Positions 1 through 6,255 of a stretch of 33,033 nt of DNA are shown here, in pieces. Position numbers and translations under genes: made by a program. Positions within the stretch are counted from its first letter, which is position 1, and the number at the start of each line of letters is the position of its first letter. The stretch is from Spirochaetota bacterium (GTDB lineage Bacteria > Spirochaetota > Spirochaetia > Treponematales > Rectinemataceae): positions 1-33,033 of the forward strand of contig JAKLFE010000049.1 of NCBI GenBank assembly GCA_022711355.1, in the 5' to 3' direction. A model generated the notes under the pieces. The model ran no database searches. It saw only the letters and a program-made list of their open reading frames with translations, and had not been told where the DNA came from.

Positions 1-28
1 GGACGGCCACGGGGATCTTGCCGCTCAT
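1..28 (-). CDS. 5' end of a truncated gene, possibly aspartate-semialdehyde dehydrogenase
   Basis: Only the first nine codons lie in the window, reading MSGKIPVAV. The ATG shares the four bases ATGA with the metH stop, so the gene is translationally coupled to metH and continues past the left edge. The start resembles the N-terminus of the Rossmann fold of aspartate-semialdehyde dehydrogenase (K-I-P-V-A-V before a GATG loop), and an aspartokinase-like gene lies in the same operon, which fits. The identification is inference from nine residues and context; another NAD(P)-binding protein is possible. Confidence 0.35.
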
Positions 29-3000
29 GGGTTGAAGTACTCCGCGTCGGGACGGGCCACGACGAAGGCCGTGACCGAATGCTCGGGCTTGAGCTGGAAG
101 CCCGAGGTCAGGGAGAGGCCGATGCGCTCGGCCCCGAGGAGCGCGAGGAGGGAGGGCTGCAGCTCGACGCCGGGGCAGGCGGGGAAGCCGAAGGAGTAGC
201 GGCGGCCGGGGCAGCCCGAGCCGGCGGCCTCCATCTCGCGCGTTAGGCGCTCGTGGGCAAGGCCGGCGGCGGCCTCGGCGAGGGCCGAGCCCAGGCCGTG
301 GAGCCGCCAGTACTCCTCGTAGCGCCCCGCCTCGCGCAGCGCCGCGGCCTCGCGGCCGAGGGAGGGATCCACCGAGACGGCGAGGAGGCCCAGGGCGTCG
401 CCCGTCTCCGCGAAGTAGGCGGCCAGGCAGCGCTTTGGCGGCGCGGCCTCGACCGGGAAGGCCCAGATCTGGGGAGCCCCTCCCGAGGGATCCTCGATCT
501 CGAGGAGGGAGGCGCCCGAGCGCCTGCAGCGGAACAGGCCGCCGAGGGCCCGGGCCCCGGGGAAGCGCGAGGCGGCCAGGCGCGCGGCGAGCTTCGCGAG
601 CTCGGCCTCGGCCGCGGGGAAGTCCGCCCGGCCGTAGCCCCAGCGGGGGCCGAAGAGGGTCTTGCGGTCGAGGGCCTCGAGGAGGGCCTCGAGGCCGAAG
701 GGCCCGAGCTCCTCGGCGCCGGGGCGCGCGGGCTCGAAGGCGGGGCCGACGCGCGGCGCGATGGGCGACGCCGCCTTGCGCGGCGGCCCCTCGCGGGCCG
801 GCGGCTCGTCGGCCGCGGGCCGGCCGGCGGGGGCGGCCTCGGCCGCGTCGAGGGCGCGCAGGGCCTCGAAGGCGTCGCGGCAGGCCAGGACGAGGCCGGG
901 GTGCTCGGGCTCGAGGCTCGCCGCGGCGAAGGCCGGGTCCGCCGCGGCCCCGCCGCAGAGCACGAGGGCCCGGGAGCCCGCGGCCTCAAGGGCGGCGCAG
1001 GCCTCGCGCATGCGGTCGAGGGAGCGCGTGAGCAGGCCCGAAAGCCCCACCGCCGCCGCGCCCTCCGCGCGCGCGGCCTCGACGATGCGCTCGGCCTTGA
1101 CGTCCACGCCCAGGTCGACGACGCGCCAGCCCGAGCAGGCGACGATGGCCGCGGCTATGTTCTTGCCGATGTCGTGGAGGTCGCCCTCGACCGTGGCCAT
1201 GACGATGGCGCCCCTGGCCGCGCTCGAGGCCGAAGCCAGGCCCGCCAGGGCCCGCCTCGCGGCCTCGGCGGAGCGGAGGACCAGGGGGAGGGGGAGGGAG
1301 CCCGAGCTCCAGAGCCTGCCCGCTTCGCCCATCGCGTCGGCGACCAGGGAGGCGGCCCGGCCGCCCTCCCCCGCCTCGGCGAGGAGGCCGGCGGCCTTGG
1401 CCGCGGCCGCCCCGTCGCCGCGGAGCACCGCCCGGCGCAGGGAGTCGGCCGGGCCGGCCTCGGCTCCCGGGGCCGGCTCGGGCTCGGGCGGGGCCGCGGC
1501 GGAGCCGAGGAGGAGCTGCAGGGGATCGAGGCCCTCCTCGGCCTTACCGAGGACGATGGCCTCGGCCGCGCGCCGGAGCGCCGGGTCGAGGGACTCGGGC
1601 TCGGGGACGCCGCCTGCGTCGACTATGGCCGCGTCGAGGCCGGCCGCGCGGGCCAGGCCGAGGAAGGCCGAGGTGAGGGCGGGCCGGGCCTTGCGCGGCA
1701 GGCCGAAGGAGACGTTGCCGACCCCGAGGACGGTCAGGGAGCCGGGACAGGCCGCCTTCACGAGGGGTATGGCGCGCAGGGTCTCGGCCGCGGCGCCCGG
1801 CGGGCCGGCGACGGCGGTGAAGGTGAGGGTATCGAAGAGGAGGGACGCAGGCTCGAGGCCGCACTCGCCGACGGCGATGTCGTACAACGCGCGGCAGACG
1901 CGGACCTTGTCCTCCGCCGTCTTGGCCGGGCCCGATCCGTCCACGGCCAGGCAGACGACCGCCGCGCCCTGCTCGCGGGCGAGCTCGAAGACCCGCCGGG
2001 CGCGGCCGGGCTCCTCGAGGCTCGCCGAGTTCACGAGGGGGCGTCCTCCCGCCAAGGGCAGGGCGCGCTCGAGGGCCTCGGGCTCGCGGCTGTCGAGGCA
2101 GAGGGCGGCCCGCGCCCGGGGCGCGAGGGCCGCGACCAGGGCGGCGAGGTCGGATGCCTCGTCCCTGCCGGCCTTGGCCAGGTGGAGGTCGAGGGCCCGG
2201 GCCCCGGAGGGCTCCTGGGCGAGGGCGATCTCGGCCAGGACCTCGAAGTCCTCCCGCCCGAGGGCTTCGGCGAAGGCCTTCGAGCCGGCGGCGTTGGCCC
2301 GCTCCCCGATCTTGAACAGGCCGGGCCCGAAGTGCTCGGGCTCGTAGAGCGAGGCCAGGGCGGGCCGCGCGGCGGGCCGGGCCGGGGGGACCGGCCTGTC
2401 GGCGAGGCGGGCGGCGAGGGCGCCGATATGCTCGGGCAGGGTCCCGCAGCAGCCCCCGACGATGGCGACGCCGTAACGCCGCGCGAGGGCGGCGACCTTC
2501 TCGCCGAAGGCCGCGGGGCCGACCGGCCAGAGCGTCCTGCCGCCCTCCGAGCGCGGCAGGCCGGCGTTGGGCATGAAGGAGATCGGGAAGGGGGAGTAGG
2601 CCGCCAGGGCGGCCAGGGCATGGTCGAGCTCGTCGGGGCCGCCCGAGCAGTTCAGGCCGATGGCGAGGGGGCGGAAGGGGGCCATGATGGCGACGAAGGC
2701 CTCGATCGAGCTGCCCGCGAGGAGGTGGCCCCGGCCGTCCACCGTGGCCGAGGCGATGAAGGGCAGGCCTCGCCCCCCCTCCGGCGAGGCGAGGGCGGCT
2801 ATGGCCGCCTTGGCCTGGAGGGGATCCTGGACGGTCTCGACCAAGGCGAGGTCGGCGCCCCCATCCGCGAGGCCGCGGGCCTGGGGCAGGTAGGAGGCGC
2901 GGAGCTCGGCCCAGGAGGAGGCGCCGAGGGAGGGGGCCTCGTCGCCCGGCCCGATGGAGCCGGCCACCCAGCGGCGCCGCCCGTCCGCCGCCTCGGCCGC

Positions 3001-3336
3001 GTCGGCCGCCCGCCGGGCCGCCCGGGCCCCGGCCTCGTTGACGCGATAGGCGAGCTCCTCGGGCCGCTCGCCGAGCTCGGCGGCGAAGCGCGAAAGGCCC
3101 CGCGCGCTCGCGGTGAAGGTGGCCGTCTCGGCCAGGTCCGAGCCGGCCGCGTAGTAGGCCGCGTGGAGGGACTCGACGAGGGCTAGCTCCTCGAGGGGGA
3201 GGAGGGCCGCCCGGGAGGCCTTGCCGGGGGCGAGGGCCTCGAGGGCGCTGCCCGTCGAGCCGTCGGCGAGGACGAGGCCACCGCCCAGGAGCTCGCGCTC
3301 GAGGAGGGCGCGGGGCCCTCCGCCATGCTTGTCCAT
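25..3336 (-). CDS. metH: cobalamin-dependent methionine synthase
   Basis: Transfers a methyl group from 5-methyltetrahydrofolate to homocysteine through cobalamin, giving methionine; cytoplasmic. Domains in order: homocysteine-binding barrel (about 1-320) with zinc-ligand cysteines in GLNCSGG and GGCCGT near residue 294; pterin-binding barrel (about 335-600, starting near FKIGERAN); B12 cap helices (about 630-700); B12-binding Rossmann domain with the lower-ligand motif DLHDIGKN near residue 718; C-terminal SAM-dependent reactivation domain (about 880-1103) with FGFPACPG. At 1,103 residues it is somewhat shorter than the about 1,230 of E. coli MetH, but all modules are present. The start is ambiguous: GTG at 3339 and ATG at 3336 are adjacent; I chose the ATG because the AAGGGGG ribosome site is then 7 bases away. 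Its start overlaps the metF stop and it ends overlapping the next gene, so it is mid-operon. Confidence 0.95.
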   Translation of the reverse strand: MDKHGGGPRALLERELLGGGLVLADGSTGSALEALAPGKASRAALLPLEELALVESLHAAYYAAGSDLAETATFTASARGLSRFAAELGERPEELAYRVNEAGARAARRAADAAEAADGRRRWVAGSIGPGDEAPSLGASSWAELRASYLPQARGLADGGADLALVETVQDPLQAKAAIAALASPEGGRGLPFIASATVDGRGHLLAGSSIEAFVAIMAPFRPLAIGLNCSGGPDELDHALAALAAYSPFPISFMPNAGLPRSEGGRTLWPVGPAAFGEKVAALARRYGVAIVGGCCGTLPEHIGALAARLADRPVPPARPAARPALASLYEPEHFGPGLFKIGERANAAGSKAFAEALGREDFEVLAEIALAQEPSGARALDLHLAKAGRDEASDLAALVAALAPRARAALCLDSREPEALERALPLAGGRPLVNSASLEEPGRARRVFELAREQGAAVVCLAVDGSGPAKTAEDKVRVCRALYDIAVGECGLEPASLLFDTLTFTAVAGPPGAAAETLRAIPLVKAACPGSLTVLGVGNVSFGLPRKARPALTSAFLGLARAAGLDAAIVDAGGVPEPESLDPALRRAAEAIVLGKAEEGLDPLQLLLGSAAAPPEPEPAPGAEAGPADSLRRAVLRGDGAAAAKAAGLLAEAGEGGRAASLVADAMGEAGRLWSSGSLPLPLVLRSAEAARRALAGLASASSAARGAIVMATVEGDLHDIGKNIAAAIVACSGWRVVDLGVDVKAERIVEAARAEGAAAVGLSGLLTRSLDRMREACAALEAAGSRALVLCGGAAADPAFAAASLEPEHPGLVLACRDAFEALRALDAAEAAPAGRPAADEPPAREGPPRKAASPIAPRVGPAFEPARPGAEELGPFGLEALLEALDRKTLFGPRWGYGRADFPAAEAELAKLAARLAASRFPGARALGGLFRCRRSGASLLEIEDPSGGAPQIWAFPVEAAPPKRCLAAYFAETGDALGLLAVSVDPSLGREAAALREAGRYEEYWRLHGLGSALAEAAAGLAHERLTREMEAAGSGCPGRRYSFGFPACPGVELQPSLLALLGAERIGLSLTSGFQLKPEHSVTAFVVARPDAEYFNP
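241..249 (-). repeat. CGCCTAACG motif copy in metH
   Basis: Minus strand reads CGCCTAACGC, encoding R-L-T with a CTA codon. One of five copies in the window. Confidence 0.5.
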
Positions 3337-4316
3337 CACGAGGCCCCCTTGGATCCGTACAGCGCGTCGAGCACGGCCCTGGTCGCGGCGCCGGAGCCCA
3401 TGGTGAAGAAGTGGAGGCAGGGCGCGCCCGCGTCCAGGAGCCCGGCCGCGAGCCGGGCCGCCCAGGCTATGCCCGCCGCCCGCTCCTCGGCGGGGCTGCG
3501 CGCCTCCTCGAGCCCGCGCACCAGGCCCTCGGGCAGGTCCACGAAGAAGTTGCGCGGTATCGAGGCCAGGGAGGAGGCGCGCAGGACGGGCTTGATCCCG
3601 GGGATCACGGGGACCTCGACGCCGAGCTCCCGGAGCCGCCCCACGAAGGAGGCGTAGTGCCCCGGCTCGAAGAGCATCTGCGTGACGACGAAGGAGGCGC
3701 CGGCCTCGACCTTCTCCTTGAGGCGCCGGAGGTCGGACTCCGGGTTGGGAGCCTCGAAGTGCTTCTGCGGGTAGCCGGCGACGCCTATCTCGAAGGCCGT
3801 TGGCCTGCCCTGGGCCGGCGGGGTGTAGCTTCCCCGATTGAGCTGCGCGATGTGCGACACCATATCGACGGCGTGGGCGTAGCCCGCCGGCCCCTCCTCG
3901 CCCGGCTCGGACGGCCCCGGCCGCGCGGCTGCCGGGACGAAGCGCTCGTCGCCGCGGACCACGAAGAGGTCGCGGAAGCCGGCGTAGTGAAGGTCGATGA
4001 GGAGGTCCTCGACGGCGAGCCGCTCGGCTCCGGAGCAGACGATGTGCGGCACCGTCGTGACGCGGTAGGCCTCGCGGATCGCCACCGCCGTGCCGAGGGT
4101 GCCGGGCTTGGTGCGCAAGGCGACCCGCTCGGGGCGCCCGCCCGAGTCGGCCCAGGCCCTGCCCACGGGATGGTCGGTGACGCTCACGAAGGCCGGCTCG
4201 TGGGGCATGACCGCCCCCACCGCGGCGAGGATCTCCTCGATGTCGCCGCCCCGCGAGGGGGGCACGACCTCGATCGATATCCGCGCCCTGCCCGCCAATG
4301 ACTCAAGCACGCCCAT
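3336..4316 (-). CDS. metF: methylenetetrahydrofolate reductase
   Basis: Flavin-dependent reduction of 5,10-methylenetetrahydrofolate to 5-methyltetrahydrofolate, the methyl donor used by the adjacent metH product. The 326-residue chain has the MetF TIM-barrel pattern: an early glutamate in ISIEVVPPS, the VSVTDH strand, LFVVRGDE, EIGVAGYPQKH and the FVVTQMLFEP strand, then IPGIKPV. The start at 4316 follows a GGAGGG ribosome site 5 bases upstream; a TTG further upstream at 4337 has no such support. The gene start overlaps the end of the aspartokinase-like gene by 14 bases and its stop abuts the metH start, so all three are co-translated. The pairing supplies methyl-THF directly to methionine synthase. 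Confidence 0.93.
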   Translation of the reverse strand: MGVLESLAGRARISIEVVPPSRGGDIEEILAAVGAVMPHEPAFVSVTDHPVGRAWADSGGRPERVALRTKPGTLGTAVAIREAYRVTTVPHIVCSGAERLAVEDLLIDLHYAGFRDLFVVRGDERFVPAAARPGPSEPGEEGPAGYAHAVDMVSHIAQLNRGSYTPPAQGRPTAFEIGVAGYPQKHFEAPNPESDLRRLKEKVEAGASFVVTQMLFEPGHYASFVGRLRELGVEVPVIPGIKPVLRASSLASIPRNFFVDLPEGLVRGLEEARSPAEERAAGIAWAARLAAGLLDAGAPCLHFFTMGSGAATRAVLDALYGSKGAS

Positions 4317-5187
4317 GCGCTCCCTCCACTGCCTCAAGTATAGGCTCGCGGGGGGCGGAATGGGCAGGCGCGGCGCCGAGGAAGGCCGCGCGGGCCGCCC
4401 GGGGCTGGAGGATCCTGGCGCCGCCCCGGGCGAGCCTGGCAGCCTCGCGGTGGCTCAAGCCGCGCGGCCGCCGCGCCTCCGGGACGAGGGAGGGATCGGC
4501 GGCGAGCCTATCCCGGGGATCCTGGGCGGGCTCGCCGCATCGCGCGCCGAGGCAGAGGGCGAGGGCCACCGCGCTGTAGTCCGAGCCCCTCCGCCCGAAG
4601 AGGCGGACCAGGCCGTCGGAGCCGACGCCGAAGCTGCCCGGCACCACGGCCGCGTCCCGGCAGCCCAGGGCCTTCCCGACCTGATAGGCCGAGGCCTCCA
4701 GGTCGGCGACCGCCTCCTCCCAGGGCCCCTCGGCCACGAGGCCGACGCGGCCCGGCTCGAGGACCTCGGCCCGGCGCCCGACGGCCGCCAGGGCCGCGGC
4801 CACGCAGGGCGCCGCGAGGCGATCGCCGAATGACGCGATGCGCGCCATCCGGTCCGCCCCGCCCGCCCCCTCGAGGAGGACGCGCAGCTCGGGCAGGAGG
4901 CCGGCCAGGGCGGCCCGCGCGGCCCGGTCGGCCTCGGCCGGCGGATCCAGGGCCGCGAGGAAGCCCTCGTGGAGCCGCGCGAGCCGCGCGAGGAGGGCAG
5001 CCGCCTCCTTTGCCGGGAGGGGCAGGCGCTCCCTCGCGGCGGCGAGGGAATCGGCGACTCCCCTGAAGGCGGAGACGACGACGACGAGCTTGCCTTCGTA
5101 GGACGCGAGGATATCGAGTATCGAAGAGGCGCTCCGGGCTCCGTCGAGGACGGAGGCGCCGAGCTTGACGACTATGGAATTCGGCAT
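4303..5187 (-). CDS. aspartokinase-like protein lacking ACT domains
   Basis: A 294-residue amino-acid-kinase fold related to aspartokinase, which phosphorylates aspartate at the head of the Lys/Thr/Met pathway. Visible family features: N-terminal VVKLGASV (usually KFGGTSV), VVVSAFRGVAD, IASFGDR (usually SFGE), GRRGSDYSAVALALCLGA, and LVPEARRPRGLSHREAARLARGGARIL matching the LVPDAR...A..GAKVL segment. The ATP-binding stretch normally read as WTDVDGVYTADP has become AQDPRDRLAADP, and the protein stops where the regulatory ACT domains would begin. It therefore lacks normal allosteric control and may be weakly active or have a changed role. It is the first gene of the metF-metH operon and sits just below a Thr-rich leader peptide, which supports an aspartate-family role. 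Ribosome site AGGGAAGG lies about 5 bases before the ATG. Confidence 0.75.
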   Translation of the reverse strand: MPNSIVVKLGASVLDGARSASSILDILASYEGKLVVVVSAFRGVADSLAAARERLPLPAKEAAALLARLARLHEGFLAALDPPAEADRAARAALAGLLPELRVLLEGAGGADRMARIASFGDRLAAPCVAAALAAVGRRAEVLEPGRVGLVAEGPWEEAVADLEASAYQVGKALGCRDAAVVPGSFGVGSDGLVRLFGRRGSDYSAVALALCLGARCGEPAQDPRDRLAADPSLVPEARRPRGLSHREAARLARGGARILQPRAARAAFLGAAPAHSAPREPILEAVEGAHGRA

Positions 5188-5223
5188 ATGGACCTTCCCT
5201 ATCGGTGGTTGAGGATATGGTTG

Positions 5224-5264
5224 GACGACCGGGACGAGCGCTCTAGCGGCGCTTCCCGGTCGTC
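5224..5264 (-). promoter_or_regulatory. putative attenuator hairpin after the leader peptide
   Basis: On the minus strand an 11-base perfect stem (GACGACCGGGA with TCCCGGTCGTC) encloses an inner AGCGC/GCGCT stem. The hairpin starts at the second base of the leader peptide's stop codon and lies about 36 bases before the aspartokinase-like start. There is no T-run after it, so it is not a textbook intrinsic terminator. Its ascending arm contains GGGAAG, which could instead pair with CTTCCC inside the leader coding region, giving an alternative structure. The regulatory role is inference. Confidence 0.6.
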
Positions 5265-5418
5265 ACATCGTCATCGTGAGCGTGGCGGGGGAAGTCGTCG
5301 TAGTGAGGGTGGAGGCGGGGGTAGTCGTGGAGGAGAGGAGGGAAGAAGAAGAGGAGGGGCGGGCGGAGGGACGGACTGGCCGTTCCGGTCGCGCGCATCG
5401 TAGCACTGCTTCGCGCAT
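5263..5418 (-). CDS. Thr/Ser-rich leader peptide, ends Thr-Met-Thr-Met
   Basis: A 51-codon reading frame between the promoter and the aspartokinase-metF-metH operon. It has a good ribosome site (AAAGGGAG, 6 bases before ATG). The C-terminal half holds eleven Thr codons, including runs of three and four, and ends in T-L-T-M-T-M followed by TGA, directly at the base of a strong hairpin. Serine is also abundant (a run of five). This is the layout of amino-acid-sensing leader peptides such as thrL of the E. coli thr operon, where stalling at Thr/Ile codons relieves termination. Here the sensed amino acids would be Thr and perhaps Met, both products of the aspartate pathway. The coding strand is also C-rich and G-poor, so Rho-dependent control is an alternative. 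The peptide itself probably has no other function. Confidence 0.7.
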   Translation of the reverse strand: MREAVLRCARPERPVRPSARPSSSSSLLSSTTTPASTLTTTTSPATLTMTM

Positions 5419-5434
5419 CGCGTACTCCCTTTGT

Positions 5435-5468
5435 GGAGCCCCGAAGGCCGATCTCGGCCCCGGGCTCC
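5435..5468 (-). promoter_or_regulatory. hairpin in the 5' leader before the leader-peptide ribosome site
   Basis: An inverted repeat, GGAGCCC with GGGCTCC outside and GGCCG/CGGCC inside, forms a compact stem between the predicted transcription start and the leader-peptide ribosome site. It might stabilise the mRNA 5' end or affect leader translation. No protein or ligand class is recognised. Confidence 0.5.
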
Positions 5469-5481
5469 GTGGATTGAGGCG

Positions 5482-5510
5482 ACTGTAGCCTATCTCGGGC
5501 CCCGGGTCAA
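5482..5510 (-). promoter_or_regulatory. sigma70-type promoter of the aspartokinase-metF-metH operon
   Basis: On the minus strand: TTGACC (-35, 5505-5510), 17-base spacer, TACAGT (-10, 5482-5487). Predicted start near 5475, about 57 bases before the leader-peptide ATG. It is well placed downstream of plsY and upstream of the leader peptide. Confidence 0.65.
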
Positions 5511-5565
5511 GCGTTTCTGCGGAAAGTATTCGAGGCGGGCATCGGGGCCGCGGCCGGTCCGGGGA

Positions 5566-6255
5566 TCAGGGGCGCGGGCCTCCCGGGGCGCGGGAGCGGA
5601 GCCGATCGAGGAGGCGGCCGAGGACCCGGAGCCGCTCGAAGCCCTGCTCCTCGCCCCTGCGGAGCCGCCCGATGTTGGCGCGGTGGGTGTAGAAGACGAG
5701 GAGGGCCAGGAGGCAGGAGAAGCCGAGGAGGAGGGGGGATGAGGGCCCCCCGGCGAGGGCCAGGGCGAAGAGGGAGAGGGGGAAGGCGAGGGCGGCCGCG
5801 AGGGAGGCGAGGGAGACGATGCCCCCGAGGCCGAGGACGAGGGCAAAGACGAGGGCCGCGCAGGCGAAGGGCCAGAGGGCTATCGCGGCGAGGGCTCCGG
5901 CGGCCGTCGCCACGCCCTTGCCCCCGCGGAAGCCCGCGAAGACCGTCCAGACGTGGCCGGCCACCGCGGCCGAGCCGGCGAGGAGGCGGAGGAGCTCGCG
6001 GGGGAGGCCCGAGCTTGAGCCGAGGCGCGAGAGGAGGAGGGCGGCGACGAGGCCCTTGCCGACGTCGACCGCCACGACCGCGAGCCCCGCCTTCCAGCCG
6101 AAGACGCGGAAGGCGTTCGTCCCTCCAGCGTTCCCCGAGCCCTCCTCCCTGATGTCCCGGCCGAAGCAGAGCTTTCCGACGAGGATGCTCGTGGGGAAGG
6201 AGCCGGCGAGGTAGCTCGCGAGGATGGCCGCCGCGAGGCCGAGGGCCGGGCTCAA
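5566..6255 (-). CDS. plsY: acyl-phosphate:glycerol-3-phosphate acyltransferase
   Basis: Integral membrane enzyme that acylates glycerol-3-phosphate with acyl-phosphate to make lysophosphatidic acid, the first step of phospholipid synthesis. Family motifs are visible: SYLAGSFPTSILVGKL, GSGNAGGTNAFR, VDVGKG, and GHVWTVFAGFRGGKGVATAAG, with about five hydrophobic segments and a short basic C-terminal tail (229 residues, slightly long for the family). No ATG fits; the only sensible start is the TTG at 6255, whose TTGA overlaps the TGA stop of the upstream kinase gene, so translation is coupled. The upstream gene encodes a fatty acid kinase that would make the acyl-phosphate substrate. Confidence 0.92.
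   Translation of the reverse strand: MSPALGLAAAILASYLAGSFPTSILVGKLCFGRDIREEGSGNAGGTNAFRVFGWKAGLAVVAVDVGKGLVAALLLSRLGSSSGLPRELLRLLAGSAAVAGHVWTVFAGFRGGKGVATAAGALAAIALWPFACAALVFALVLGLGGIVSLASLAAALAFPLSLFALALAGGPSSPLLLGFSCLLALLVFYTHRANIGRLRRGEEQGFERLRVLGRLLDRLRSRAPGGPRP

Noticed and set aside
253..3186. Very long open frames opposite metH, and similar ones at 8142-9998, 11830-15285 and 30786-32834
   Set aside because: High GC removes stop codons from all frames. These lie over clear genes, have no domain signatures and are Gly/Arg/Ala-biased.
5188..5565. A SAM or cobalamin riboswitch upstream of the metH operon
   Set aside because: No conserved SAM-I or B12-box pattern was visible. The region instead holds the promoter, a 5' hairpin, the leader peptide and its stem.
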